From positions 46,698 to 110,697 of the forward strand of contig DDEQ01000039.1 in assembly GCA_002336105.1 (NCBI GenBank): DNA of 64,000 bases. The letters run 5' to 3'. The notes under the pieces are model-generated. The model was not told the origin of the DNA. It searched no databases and saw nothing but the letters and a program-made list of their open reading frames with translations. The position numbers and the translations under genes were made by a program. This document shows, piece by piece, positions 34,477 through 43,549 of the stretch. Position 1 is the first letter of the stretch; each line of letters starts with the position of its first letter. Source of the stretch: Chthonomonas sp. UBA1950. Lineage in GTDB: Bacteria > Armatimonadota > Fimbriimonadia > Fimbriimonadales > Fimbriimonadaceae.

Positions 34477-34506
34477 GGGCCGACTTGTCGGCCCTTTTGT
34501 TTTTTT
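34477..34506 (+). terminator. Rho-independent terminator
   Basis: GGGCCGAC-TT-GTCGGCCC, an 8-bp GC-rich stem with a two-base loop, followed by TTTTGTTTTTTT. It lies 30 bp after the stop of the gene at 33820-34446 and reads on the plus strand. Confidence 0.9.
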
Positions 34507-34527
34507 GGGGTGCTTTGGCTGAAAGCG

Positions 34528-34938
34528 TTAAGCGGCAACGCTGATGGTTGAACCTATCACAGAGGGTGACTCGAACGAAGGTGATTCCGAGCCATTTGCG
34601 TCTGTCGTACTGGCATGGTGTCGATGATGCCCAGACCTAAGATTCGACTGAATGGATGAAAATGCTTGTTGAGCTGCCGAGAGATCACCGCTCTTAAGGG
34701 CAGATCCAAGTGAATCGAAACCGGACTTAACGGGGTCCGAACCATTGGATTCGTCGCCGTCGTTGTCGTTGGCTTTCTTTTTAGGCGCATAGGATTGCAA
34801 CGTAGCAAAAGCTTTCTGAGCACCAGAAAGGTCACCGTTCTTGAGTGCGGTTGCGAGAGAGTTAAATGCAGTTGCTCGTTCACTTCGGGTGTCAGATGTA
34901 GAACTAGTTGCTGAGGTTGAGATGGGGTTTATGCTCAT
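34528..34938 (-). CDS. Small protein with two 25-residue repeats
   Basis: 136 aa from the ATG at 34938. It holds two similar segments: FNSLATALKNGDLSGAQKAF and FDSLGSALKSGDLSAAQQAF, each followed by a short xLQS/SIQS. Ser/Thr-rich ends, a basic SGHHRHH patch, no signal peptide. Proteins with the GDLSGAQ-A repeat occur in many bacteria, but I know no function. An upstream GTG at 34974 would add twelve residues. No ribosome binding site is evident. Confidence 0.7.
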   Translation of the reverse strand: MSINPISTSATSSTSDTRSERATAFNSLATALKNGDLSGAQKAFATLQSYAPKKKANDNDGDESNGSDPVKSGFDSLGSALKSGDLSAAQQAFSSIQSNLRSGHHRHHASTTDANGSESPSFESPSVIGSTISVAA

Positions 34939-35102
34939 GTTCGTTCGACCAATGCTGGCAATAACACCAGGCACATTGCACTAGTCGGAGTTTCATGAAG
35001 CCCACCTAACGTGTAATGACCAAAAATGAGCTGAACAGGGTGTGGACTGTAGTTTATTGAGGGTGAACGGCCTGTCGAAAACAAGCTCGATAAAGTAAAA
35101 GA

Positions 35103-35124
35103 GCGGGAGTCTTTCGACCCCCGC
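35103..35124 (-). terminator. Terminator hairpin for the small gene at 35132
   Basis: GCGGGAGTC-tttc-GACCCCCGC with one A-C mismatch. Read on the minus strand the hairpin is followed by TCTTTTAC. It is just after the stop codon of the 68-aa gene. Confidence 0.7.
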
Positions 35125-35131
35125 CTTTTGC

Positions 35132-35338
35132 CTAGCTCTCGCGCCAGACGAAACTTTGCGGACCGCAGCTCAAATGATGATCCCTAGAATTGCTTCCGTT
35201 AGTACAATATTCCGCTAGTTTCTTTAGCGCCCGTTCGGAGGTCGGATCGAGCTTATTTGGACTGGTCAATGCCATTCCTAGTAGCGCGTACGCCTCCTCT
35301 TCGGTGAGCGTTAGCCCGTTGGGATTTCCCATGGACAT
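35132..35338 (-). CDS. Small hypothetical protein (68 aa)
   Basis: 68 aa. The start ATG at 35338 has a strong AAGGAGGG five bases upstream, and a terminator follows the stop, so this is a real expression unit. The product begins MSMGNPNGLTLTEEEAYALL, then MALTSPNKLDPTSERALKKLAEYC, a compact helical domain, and ends with a Cys and Trp in CGPQSFVWRES. Family unknown. Confidence 0.7.
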   Translation of the reverse strand: MSMGNPNGLTLTEEEAYALLGMALTSPNKLDPTSERALKKLAEYCTNGSNSRDHHLSCGPQSFVWRES

Positions 35339-35611
35339 GCAGCCCTCCTTATGCGGTGCTTCCATTAAGCATAGACGCAAAAACTAGGCCAACTGTCATG
35401 ACTTTTACTGAATTTAACAAAAATACGTGGAGTATCGACTGTTACAAGCCTAATTTCGGGAATGAAGGCGTAGCCAACTCAAAATATGCAACAATATCCA
35501 TTCGTGCTCATGCACGGTTATTCCGTCGTGCCGCTGAGTCAAGTATTGAAGACCTATAAGGTTTTCACCGGAACTTAGAGAATCTGAGTTCTGTTAACGG
35601 AAACATAAAAC

Positions 35612-35962
35612 ATGTCAAAGTCTGCAATCTTAAACAGTGTGGTGCAGGACCTTCTTAAGAAGGATCTCCCCGACATTCGCCCCGGTGACACCGTGAAGGC
35701 TTCCGTAAAGGTCCGTGAAGGTGGTAAAGAGCGAATTCAGCTTTTCGAAGGTGTGTGCATTGCTATCAAGCACGGTGGCATCGCCGAAACCATCACCATC
35801 CGAAAGATCACCAACGGTGTTGGTGTCGAGAGAACTTTCCCTGTTCACTCACCAAACATTGCCAAGTTTGAAGTCACACGACGCGGTAAGGTCCGCCGAG
35901 CCAAGCTTTACTACCTCCGATATAAGGTTGGTAAGGAAGCTCGAATCAAAGAGCGCCGCTAA
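35612..35962 (+). CDS. rplS: Large-subunit ribosomal protein bL19
   Basis: 116 aa, the normal length. PDIRPGDTVKASVKVREGGK, ERIQLFEGVCIAIKHGG, TITIRKITNGVGVERTFPVH and AKLYYLRYKVGKEARIKERR are diagnostic. bL19 sits at the 30S-50S interface. trmD and rimM, its usual partners, are not present; the 231 bp upstream has no gene I can support. lepB follows after 6 bp, so the two are probably one transcript. Confidence 0.98.
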   Translation: MSKSAILNSVVQDLLKKDLPDIRPGDTVKASVKVREGGKERIQLFEGVCIAIKHGGIAETITIRKITNGVGVERTFPVHSPNIAKFEVTRRGKVRRAKLYYLRYKVGKEARIKERR

Positions 35963-35968
35963 GTAGTC

Positions 35969-36937
35969 GTGAACCTATTCGATCTAGCATTGCCCATCGC
36001 TCAGGCCCAACAAAAGGGTCTGCGCGATACAATTGATAGCTTAGCAAGAACACCGCTAAGTCAAGTGGTGATGCTAGTCGTGGTTCTCACGCTTTTGCGA
36101 CTTGCGCTGGTTCCTTATCTTAAAAAGACGGCACCGCATTTGCGAACTGGAGCCTATCCAGTGGCTAAGTTCTTCAATGAACTTTTGGATGCAGTAGTCT
36201 ATGCCGCTGTTTTCGTCTTTATGGTCATCCGACCATTCGGCGTACAAGCATTCCTTATCCCAAGCGGTTCGATGTGGTCGACGCTTTATGTTAATGATTT
36301 CATCGTTGCAAATAAAGCTGTTTATCGATACAGCAACCCGAAAGCTGGCGATATCGTAGTATTTAGACCACCAAAGGACGCCGTTTTTGGTCCCCGGTTG
36401 GCAGAAGATCTGGATGCTGAAGGAAACGTCAAGGTTGACTATATCAAGCGATGTATCGGAACTCCCGGTGATGTTGTTGAGCTCAAAAAAGGACAGCTTT
36501 ATCGGAATGGCCAGAAAGTCGCCGAGACATATACGCATTACTCAGACACTCAGGATGGCGTGACATTCAATGAGATCGCGCCAGGAGATTTTCAACCGGA
36601 ATTGCCGTCCTTTAAGTTGGTTGTGATGCCTGGTAGCAAAACGCCGATTCCGTTAAACTACACGGATTTCGACGCAAACGCTGCATCGCCGCAATCAATG
36701 ACCATGCGACAACCTTACGGGGTCATCGATAAGTTCCAGATTAGCGACCCTGCAACGATGGAAATGGCTAAGAAGTTGCCACCAGCAAAGATTCCGGCTG
36801 GCTATTATCTTATGATGGGTGATAACCGAAATAACTCTTCCGATGGCAGAGTTTGGGGTCTCGTGCCTCGAGATCAAATCATCGGTCGGTCAGAGTTCAT
36901 CTGGTTACCATTCAATCGAATTGGTAAAACTCGCTAA
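35969..36937 (+). CDS. lepB: Signal peptidase I
   Basis: 322 aa with a GTG start. One or two N-terminal membrane helices (VVMLVVVLTLLRLALVPYL and the next at about 70), then box B with the catalytic Ser in IPSGSMWSTL, box C KAGDIVVFRPP, box D with the catalytic Lys in DYIKRCIGTPGD, and box E MGDNRNNSSDGRVWGLV. It cleaves signal peptides of the exported proteins so common in this window. It is longer than usual because of an insertion between boxes D and E (about 180-250). Co-transcribed with rplS. Confidence 0.96.
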   Translation: MNLFDLALPIAQAQQKGLRDTIDSLARTPLSQVVMLVVVLTLLRLALVPYLKKTAPHLRTGAYPVAKFFNELLDAVVYAAVFVFMVIRPFGVQAFLIPSGSMWSTLYVNDFIVANKAVYRYSNPKAGDIVVFRPPKDAVFGPRLAEDLDAEGNVKVDYIKRCIGTPGDVVELKKGQLYRNGQKVAETYTHYSDTQDGVTFNEIAPGDFQPELPSFKLVVMPGSKTPIPLNYTDFDANAASPQSMTMRQPYGVIDKFQISDPATMEMAKKLPPAKIPAGYYLMMGDNRNNSSDGRVWGLVPRDQIIGRSEFIWLPFNRIGKTR

Positions 36938-37791
36938 TTTCCGCCAACTTTCCAGTGCCCGTTAGTCCGTGACTCGGGTGGTGTTTGTAGGATTGCGTAG
37001 CGGTTGTTTGTTAGGGACATCTTGATGAGATCGTTTTCTACCGAAACGAAGGTGTAACTGTTTCGACCGTTCCCTTCGATCTGAAATACCTTTCCCTTGA
37101 ACGTCATATCGAGTATTTTGCCGTTAAACGAACCTGTGATAGACGTCTTGAAGTGGTCAATTGTGCCTTTGAATGGATTGACAACATCGAATTCCTTTTC
37201 ATCTAGAAGAACCTTGTCATCGACATACATGGGTTTGAATTGAGCGTCCAGGAGTTCGGGCTTCGCGACATGCATGGTCGTTTTGGCTTCTTTCCCGTTG
37301 GGTGATATCGTAGTGATTTCGATCTCCTCGCCGCTAAAGACACACGTTGCAGAGCTGACTTGGTTGTCATGGATTTCGACTTGCTTCTGTAGAAGGATTT
37401 TCCCTTCCAACGTAGTCCAGAAACTGGTCGTTGTTCCGTTTGAGATCTCACCAATCCTCGTCTTTTGCTTTGTAAGGCACTCAAGGGTAAGCCTGCGGCA
37501 AGGCTTCTCGTCGAGTTCGGCGTCAACCACCTCGTAGGATGTGAATCCGACAGCATATGAATCAACGTTATTTCCGCCGGCAATCTGATCGCTTCCCAAG
37601 CCGAGATCGAGAAGTCTTTGTGAGTTGTCCTTAAGGAAGATCACGGCAAGCGTATTCTTTTTTGAAGGCCGCATACCTACGATTACTTCTCGTCGGCTGA
37701 TCCATGGTGCTTCAAATTCAACTCTTGGGAGATTGATTTGATTCGGAGTAAGAGCGACACAAACGATGATGCTGATCATGGTGAAACTCAC
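36934..37791 (-). CDS. Secreted protein of unknown function
   Basis: 285 aa from a GTG at 37791; an ATG at 37779 gives MISIIVCVALTPNQ, a signal-peptide-like start. The mature part is mainly beta strands (FEAPWISRREVIVGMRPSKK, ATCVFSGEEIEITTISPNG, YTFVSVENDLIKMSLTNNRY). No recognisable family or catalytic motif. It is convergent with lepB by a 4-bp overlap. Confidence 0.65.
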   Translation of the reverse strand: MSFTMISIIVCVALTPNQINLPRVEFEAPWISRREVIVGMRPSKKNTLAVIFLKDNSQRLLDLGLGSDQIAGGNNVDSYAVGFTSYEVVDAELDEKPCRRLTLECLTKQKTRIGEISNGTTTSFWTTLEGKILLQKQVEIHDNQVSSATCVFSGEEIEITTISPNGKEAKTTMHVAKPELLDAQFKPMYVDDKVLLDEKEFDVVNPFKGTIDHFKTSITGSFNGKILDMTFKGKVFQIEGNGRNSYTFVSVENDLIKMSLTNNRYAILQTPPESRTNGHWKVGGN

Positions 37792-37843
37792 TTAACGGAC
37801 GTGTCAGATTCAGCCATCGTCGTAAAAACTTGAAGAAATAGCA

Positions 37844-37884
37844 AAAAAGAGGTGCATGCTATAAGCTAGCAAGCACCTCTTTTT
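37844..37884 (-). terminator. Strong terminator after the alpha-mannosidase gene (bidirectional form)
   Basis: AAAAAGAGGTGC pairs with GCACCTCTTTTT, with a further TGCT/AGCA inner stem. It lies five bases after the mannosidase stop at 37889 on the minus strand and has T-runs on both strands. Confidence 0.9.
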
Positions 37885-37888
37885 AAGA

Positions 37889-40800
37889 TTATTGGGCAGA
37901 AATGGCGGCGATTACGATGCGCTTATCTTTCGGCAAGGTCAGCGAAGTAGCTCCTTCGGGAACTTGCAACTCATACCTAAACAGGTAGCCAAACTCATAC
38001 GGCTTGTTGACGCCATCAACCCGGATGTGGTCGGAGTACCACGCAATCGGCGCGGGTTTCATATAACCAGGGCTGATCCCTGCAACCTTATTTGGCCAAT
38101 TCGACGAGGCATCAGGCACGGTTCCTTCCCAAATCCTAGAATCAGCTTTGTTGATCATTCCGTACGCAGACTGAATGGCCAGTTTTTGACTGAGATGTCC
38201 GACTTTGAATGTAGCCAGAACATCACCAGATGCCGCAGCAAGGATAGACAATTTGCGTGATTTTGGAATGCTAATCGTTTGTCCCTCGCACCGCGCCATA
38301 TTTCCAGACAAGCTAAACGTGTAAAGACCTGATTGAATTGTCTGGGGAACCAATTCGGTTGGGAACCCAAGAGTCTGCAAAGCAAGCGAACGACCAAACT
38401 TTACCGGCTGAGATAGCTCGACCGAGTTTGTGGGTGCGAACTTGACTGCAAATGCCCTTATCTGATTTGGCCGGAACTCGTCTATAGGCTGATTTGTTCG
38501 AATTGATTCTTCCTGTCCGTTGACCTCACGAATGGATTGGACCGGTTTAGCAAAGGTTAGCTTGACTGCCTTGGCTGGTTCGCTCTTACTTTCAATGAGT
38601 CGAACGATGACCTCGCCGGTCGACTCGGATCGCTTGATGGCGGAGAGTTTTATCGAAGGGTTACTGATTTTAAGAAGTGAGAACTCTTTACCGATGCTGC
38701 CAGGATGACGTTCGGCGACCCAAGCTTGAAGTGGTTGCTCGAGTTGCTCAGCTTGCCCAGAAGCAAGCGTTGATTTCCAATTTCCAGTATGACCTTCAAG
38801 GCCGTAGGAAATCGAATGCTTGCCCCAATCTTGCGATGCCTGATATTGGTATGAATTTCCGGTAGTAGGGGTGTAAAGGAGCGTCAAACGAACCAAGTTA
38901 TCGGCTGGTTTATCGCTCCCGAGTTTCATTCCAGTGAGAACTCGCACTCCGAACTTCCCATCGATGTCGGAAAGATCAAACCAGGAGTGTGACGGGACTT
39001 CAAATTTCTTTGGGTCATTATTCCCTCGTTCAACGGTTCCGACGCCCCAATTATAGGTGGCGTTTGGATTGTTCGCCGTGAGCGGGAATTCGGCCTTGAG
39101 GCTGCAACCGGTCGAACGCCAGTCGATGTTGTCGACAAATTCGACACGATTGCCAGCTTCGCCGGAAGATAAACGGATGATTTGTGAGAACTTCGAGCCT
39201 TCGGCCTCACGGTCAACTTTTAGCGCCACGCGAACGGGGCCTTTCTCCAAGATCGTCACCTTCGGAGTTCCCGAAAGGACGGCGTAAGGCGGCTTCTGAC
39301 GATCTTCCCAAACCATGTTCCAGGCGGGATGCCTTGGCGGCTTCTCGGCTTGAAAGACCGTTCTTTTGGGGCCGCTGAGCAACTCCCGGTTTAGCATCTT
39401 GTCGAAAATGCTGTTAACATCCCCCGCCGCATTGAGCTTAACAAGGTACCGATGGTTTTCAAGCGAGTTCTGGCTGAATTTGAGTTGCGCTAAGGCTGTT
39501 CGCTTTTGTAAATCGTAGACTGCATATCCCACGGACGGCACCTTTGCCGTGAAGATGACCTTGTCTTCCGTTGGTGAGCTGTTAAGGATCTGCACGGGAC
39601 GGATTTTTCCATCAGGCCCGGTAGCTACCCAACCAGTTGAACTGTGAGGCAATGTCACCTGAGCTACATCGTCCCTTTCGACTGCGAGGCTATTGGAAAC
39701 AACTACCGGAATCCCTTTGGTTACCGTGTTGAGCTTGGATGAGATGATGTACTGTGAGGTGTTGAGAACATCCTTGAATTGGTTGATCGCAACGCCTTGG
39801 TCGTTCCAGGCTAAGTCATACGCCTGCGGAATGGATGTTCCGGGGAGAATGTCGTGCATCTGGCCGTTCAGAAGCCGTTGCCAGGCATCCGTTAACCGAG
39901 TGCGAGGGTACGGCACGCCTCCGATCATTTCGGCGGCTACGGCGCTCCCTTCCGCCTGAAACGCGAGTAACTCACCTTCGCGGTTGAACTTCTTGGTGTA
40001 CTCACTTGACGTTATCGAACCGGCAGAGTGCTCAATGAGAAGTAGATCGCCCTTGTATTCAGGAAGGTGCACCTTCTTCAGCTTCGCCGCATCCGTAAAC
40101 AGGTCATCTGCCCCTGCGCTCAGAATTCGTGTAGGTCCGTCACCGGTGACGCTCTTTTCTAGCCACCCAGCCGATGGTTGTCCCGGTGAACCACCCGTAT
40201 CGCCGTTTCCGTGGTACATGTAGTCTGCAAAGACGCCCGATCCAGTCCCATTTCCGTTCAATCGCTTGAGCCATTCCTGGCTGTTACTCAGGTCTTCTTT
40301 GACTCTTGTGCGGTAGTCGCTCGGGTTAAAGGCAGCGAACACTGAGGTGCCATCTGGCCCGATCCAGCGGCCAAAGTTAAACGGGATTCCGACAGCGCAT
40401 CCGGCCCCATAATTCAGCTTCTTTGTAGAAAATCCGATTAAGCCGCAGTGAGTTAGGATCGTCGGTAAGGAGGCCGGGAAGCCAAAGGCGTCCGGGAGCA
40501 TAAACTGGTTGCTCGTTTTTCCGAATTCTTGTTTGAAGAACTCGTTTCCGTAAAGAATCTGTCGGATGATTGACTCGTGGCTTGGTGCCATCAAGTCGCA
40601 TTCGTCCCAGGCCGAACCCGTTGGGTTCCAACGACCTCTGGCAACATACCCTTTGAGCTTCCCAAACAGGTCTGGATAGTATTCCTTCAGGATTTTGTAT
40701 CGGGTTGCGCCTGTCCAGTTAAAGATATAGTGGGGATTCTTGTCGATCAGATCGAAGTTCTCTTTGAACGTCGTTGGGATGTAATCAAGAATCGAGTGCT

Positions 40801-40933
40801 TATATGTCCAGCACCACTCGGTATCGAGGTGAGAATAGCTAACAACGTAAAGCGTCGGTTGTTGAGTGATGTCGTTAGCTTTGGAAGCGGAATGAAGACT
40901 GAGAAGGACAGCGCCGAGAGCCATAAAACGCAT
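37889..40933 (-). CDS. Secreted GH38 alpha-mannosidase
   Basis: 1014 aa with a signal peptide (ALGAVLLSLHSASKA). GH38 features: zinc ligands in VVSYSHLDTEWCW (H and D), RGRWNPTGSAWDECD, and the nucleophile Asp in FMLPDAFGFPASLP. The central and C-terminal parts are the usual beta-sandwich domains. GH38 enzymes remove alpha-linked mannose from mannans or N-glycan-like chains. It follows the prepilin gene on the minus strand with a strong stem-loop between, and ends at a terminator. The GntR/LacI-type regulator divergent from the prepilin gene is the likely control. Confidence 0.94.
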   Translation of the reverse strand: MRFMALGAVLLSLHSASKANDITQQPTLYVVSYSHLDTEWCWTYKHSILDYIPTTFKENFDLIDKNPHYIFNWTGATRYKILKEYYPDLFGKLKGYVARGRWNPTGSAWDECDLMAPSHESIIRQILYGNEFFKQEFGKTSNQFMLPDAFGFPASLPTILTHCGLIGFSTKKLNYGAGCAVGIPFNFGRWIGPDGTSVFAAFNPSDYRTRVKEDLSNSQEWLKRLNGNGTGSGVFADYMYHGNGDTGGSPGQPSAGWLEKSVTGDGPTRILSAGADDLFTDAAKLKKVHLPEYKGDLLLIEHSAGSITSSEYTKKFNREGELLAFQAEGSAVAAEMIGGVPYPRTRLTDAWQRLLNGQMHDILPGTSIPQAYDLAWNDQGVAINQFKDVLNTSQYIISSKLNTVTKGIPVVVSNSLAVERDDVAQVTLPHSSTGWVATGPDGKIRPVQILNSSPTEDKVIFTAKVPSVGYAVYDLQKRTALAQLKFSQNSLENHRYLVKLNAAGDVNSIFDKMLNRELLSGPKRTVFQAEKPPRHPAWNMVWEDRQKPPYAVLSGTPKVTILEKGPVRVALKVDREAEGSKFSQIIRLSSGEAGNRVEFVDNIDWRSTGCSLKAEFPLTANNPNATYNWGVGTVERGNNDPKKFEVPSHSWFDLSDIDGKFGVRVLTGMKLGSDKPADNLVRLTLLYTPTTGNSYQYQASQDWGKHSISYGLEGHTGNWKSTLASGQAEQLEQPLQAWVAERHPGSIGKEFSLLKISNPSIKLSAIKRSESTGEVIVRLIESKSEPAKAVKLTFAKPVQSIREVNGQEESIRTNQPIDEFRPNQIRAFAVKFAPTNSVELSQPVKFGRSLALQTLGFPTELVPQTIQSGLYTFSLSGNMARCEGQTISIPKSRKLSILAAASGDVLATFKVGHLSQKLAIQSAYGMINKADSRIWEGTVPDASSNWPNKVAGISPGYMKPAPIAWYSDHIRVDGVNKPYEFGYLFRYELQVPEGATSLTLPKDKRIVIAAISAQ

Positions 40934-40954
40934 TTTGAAATAAGGTCGGACAAG

Positions 40955-40983
40955 GCGGCAGCGTTGGAGCCTAACGCTGCCGC
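40955..40983 (-). terminator. Intercistronic stem-loop between prepilin and mannosidase genes
   Basis: GCGGCAGCGTT and AACGCTGCCGC form a perfect 11-bp stem with a seven-base loop. On the minus strand only CTTGTCC follows, so termination would be partial. Such hairpins often hold back ribosomes and RNA decay, giving more of the upstream (prepilin) message than of the downstream one. Confidence 0.7.
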
Positions 40984-41000
40984 ATGATTGTTGTGTAAGC

Positions 41001-41885
41001 CTAAGGTGTGTAGGTTGTGGTTGACTTTCGCAGTTTAAACATCTGGAAGTCGTTCCCTCGAACTTGAGACCATGTTCGGTACTTAGCCGAACTATCGCAC
41101 ATTACGTAGTTCGAACCCTTGTTGTGTCCCTTAGTTGGCTTTGTGGTATTGGAACCGCATGGGGTTAGCGAGTTTCCTCCTGCAGTAGAACTTGGATCTC
41201 GACCGGCGAGTTTGTACGCGTCACAACCGGTGAAAGCGGAACCGTGTGAGCTGCCGACGTAGCCTCCTGAATATTTGTCTCCACCTTCTGTGTAGCTCTC
41301 CACTAGTCCAATTGTGTTTGAAGGTTCCTCGATGAGAGACCCACTCTTGCCAGTTCTGGACGGAGCGTTGTTATAGGTGCTGAGTCCGGTATTACGGTCA
41401 GGGTTTTCACCTCGAGCATCTCCTTCGACAGTTCTGATCTCGGCTACATAGGCGTATGAGCGTGGAATCGCTTTGGAAATGTAAGTCTTGTCCCACCACT
41501 CAAGATCAGGATCTGTGGAAGCGGGTCTCGATTTTCCGTCACTTCCGCAACTCCAGATGTTCGCATTCTTGGTGTATGGCATCAGTTGCATGTCGATGGG
41601 CATTCGGCTGCCAGCTGAATTGCTCGGATGCTGGTTGTTCACATCATAAATAAACGGCAACGCCCCTGGGTATGCGTCGTCATTGTCGTTCAAATACAGA
41701 TTCAAACCGATTGAATTCTGCTTCATGTTGCTAAGACAAGCTGTCTTTTTGGCAGCTTCTTTAGCCTGTGCAAAAACAGGGAATAGGATGGCGGCCAAGA
41801 TCGCAATAATTGCGATGACTACGAGTAATTCAATTAGAGTGAAAGCACCGGTGTGCTTTTTTTTAGCGAAGAAGCTGTTAGGCAT
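41001..41885 (-). CDS. Type II secretion-like prepilin (DUF1559-like)
   Basis: 294 aa. Basic leader (KKKHTGA), cleavage and methylation motif FTLIELLVVIAIIAILAAIL, then FPVFAQAKEAAKKTACLSNM, the hallmark of the very abundant prepilin-like proteins of Armatimonadota and Planctomycetota. The mature part has the usual DNDDAYPGALPF and a C-terminal HNKGSNYVMCDSSAKY segment. These proteins form pseudopili or surface structures, often encoded next to carbohydrate enzymes. Here it precedes the GH38 gene. The start may be ATG 41885 or GTG 41894; neither has a good ribosome site. Confidence 0.92.
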   Translation of the reverse strand: MPNSFFAKKKHTGAFTLIELLVVIAIIAILAAILFPVFAQAKEAAKKTACLSNMKQNSIGLNLYLNDNDDAYPGALPFIYDVNNQHPSNSAGSRMPIDMQLMPYTKNANIWSCGSDGKSRPASTDPDLEWWDKTYISKAIPRSYAYVAEIRTVEGDARGENPDRNTGLSTYNNAPSRTGKSGSLIEEPSNTIGLVESYTEGGDKYSGGYVGSSHGSAFTGCDAYKLAGRDPSSTAGGNSLTPCGSNTTKPTKGHNKGSNYVMCDSSAKYRTWSQVRGNDFQMFKLRKSTTTYTP

Positions 41886-41997
41886 GTGATTCACAAATAT
41901 GCGACACTGAACAAGTGGTTCGATTGCCTAGAAACGCCAAGTCTTCAGAGAGGACAGACAAAATTCTGCTGGGAACACCTCGTTGTGTTGGCCAATC

Positions 41998-42007
41998 TGG
42001 TATACCA
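41998..42007. promoter_or_regulatory. Palindrome TGGTATACCA, candidate GntR/LacI-type operator
   Basis: Perfect 10-bp palindrome midway between the divergent prepilin and regulator genes. A half-site copy TTGGTATA occurs at 42093-42100. GntR-type regulators with LacI-like sensor domains commonly bind similar sites. The assignment is inferred from position and symmetry. Confidence 0.45.
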
Positions 42008-42117
42008 CGCATCCAAAACGTCCAACTCCATCATGTACCAAAATTCGATAGTGATGCGATTTTTCGTATGAAATGTTAACATAATTTCACTATTGGTATA
42101 TATTAAGTAGACCAGAT

Positions 42118-43230
42118 TTGAAAAAACTTCCACCTTTACGAAGATATCAGACAATTGCAGAAGATCTCAAACTCGCGATTATTGGGGCCGAGATTCAGTT
42201 TGGGCAACGTCTTCCGTCAGAACGGCAATTGATGACTAAATATGGCGTCCATCGCAACACAATCAGGCAAGCTATCGCGCTTCTTGAGAATGAAGGATTG
42301 GTGCAAACCGAACTCAAGCGTGGATCGTATGTCGCATTAAAATCGGAATTACCACAATCCACCACCCCTGATTTACCGGTTTCGGGACGTGTTCTTCTCA
42401 TAAACCCGTGGAACAGCGCTTCAACCGCGATGACGCAAATCGCGAACGGTTTGACTGAAAGTGTTAAAGGGACTGGTGTATCGATTTTGAGGTTCAACTC
42501 AAACCCAACGAACGGAATGCCGAACTATGTTTTGCCTTCGCTGGAGATGATCGAGAAGGATGAAGTATGCGGATTGATCCTATGGGCGCATAGCGGATCT
42601 GTAGCCGAAGACCTATCGTATCTCAAAGGGAAATTGCCTGTCGTGCTTATTGACCGTCGAGTTCCAGGTTTGGAATCGGATGTGGTTCGGACGAATGATA
42701 TTGCAGGCGGCAAAATGGTGACAGAGCACCTGCTTGATAAAGGGCACCGTGGGATTGCCTTCATTTCAGATGATCCGTTTGTGGAGACAGTTCGCAATCG
42801 TTGGTGGGGGTACGCATTGGCACATCACGATCGAGGTCTTGAAGTGAATGATTCGATGTTCGTCAGTTGTATGAGTGCTAATAAGTCAGTTTTTGAGCCA
42901 ATCGTTTCTGCACTGCTAAGCAATACCACGCCGAAAGTGACCGCGTTAGTTTGTTCGAACGACAGTCTAGCCTCGACTATTCTGACAATGCTTCGACGGC
43001 TCGGATACCGGGTGCCGCTTGACGTAGCGGTCACCGGCTACGGCGACTTATTGCCGAACATGACTGAGGCCCTCGAGCTGACAAGTGTTCGTCAACCATT
43101 CGTGGATGTAGGTGTTCGAGCCGGCGAACTAATGATGAGAAGACTTAGTGAAGGAGGTTTATTCGGGCACAACGAATCTGAGGATATTCAGCTTCCAGTA
43201 GACCTAATCATTCGCAGCTCAAGCGGTTAG
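42118..43230 (+). CDS. GntR/LacI chimeric transcriptional regulator
   Basis: 370 aa with a TTG start. Residues about 5-75 are a GntR winged helix (IQFGQRLPSERQLMTKYGVH, RNTIRQAIALLENEGLVQTE). From about 85 is a LacI/periplasmic-binding-protein sensor (GLILWAHSG, VVLIDRRVPGLESDVVRTND, GGKMVTEHLLDKGHRGIAFI, ALVCSNDSLASTILTMLRRL). This AraR-like build senses sugars. It is divergent from the prepilin-mannosidase pair, which it probably controls; ligand unknown. Confidence 0.93.
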   Translation: MKKLPPLRRYQTIAEDLKLAIIGAEIQFGQRLPSERQLMTKYGVHRNTIRQAIALLENEGLVQTELKRGSYVALKSELPQSTTPDLPVSGRVLLINPWNSASTAMTQIANGLTESVKGTGVSILRFNSNPTNGMPNYVLPSLEMIEKDEVCGLILWAHSGSVAEDLSYLKGKLPVVLIDRRVPGLESDVVRTNDIAGGKMVTEHLLDKGHRGIAFISDDPFVETVRNRWWGYALAHHDRGLEVNDSMFVSCMSANKSVFEPIVSALLSNTTPKVTALVCSNDSLASTILTMLRRLGYRVPLDVAVTGYGDLLPNMTEALELTSVRQPFVDVGVRAGELMMRRLSEGGLFGHNESEDIQLPVDLIIRSSSG

Positions 43231-43233
43231 TTT

Positions 43234-43521
43234 TCACGCCTGAATTTCGAACGACTTTGCTAATTCAGCGCTCACGACACCTACATACCAACTTCCTGTA
43301 ACTTCTTCAGCCTTCTCGTGCCAGTCGTATAGGTAGCCATCCACTAGGCTTTTAGTAGGCAGGGATCTAGACAAGTTATGGCTAGGCAACCACGCTTCCA
43401 GCAACACTGGGTAGCAGTCGCTAGGTAGCGGAGGTTGCATCAGTCGGTAATCATCACTGACATCAACAATGATTACCCGCGTCAGATTGAATTCCCAAAG
43501 GTTTGGTGCGATATCTGCCAT
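43234..43521 (-). CDS. Small hypothetical protein (95 aa)
   Basis: 95 aa, acidic. Begins MADIAPNLWEFNLTRVIIVD and has EAWLPSHNLSRSLPTKSLVD in the middle; no known motif. It lies 28 bp downstream of motB on the same strand, so it may be part of the stator operon, and only 3 bp from the convergent regulator gene. Function unknown. Confidence 0.55.
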   Translation of the reverse strand: MADIAPNLWEFNLTRVIIVDVSDDYRLMQPPLPSDCYPVLLEAWLPSHNLSRSLPTKSLVDGYLYDWHEKAEEVTGSWYVGVVSAELAKSFEIQA

Positions 43522-43549
43522 TTGAAGCTCCTCTGCATCAAATGACGAA

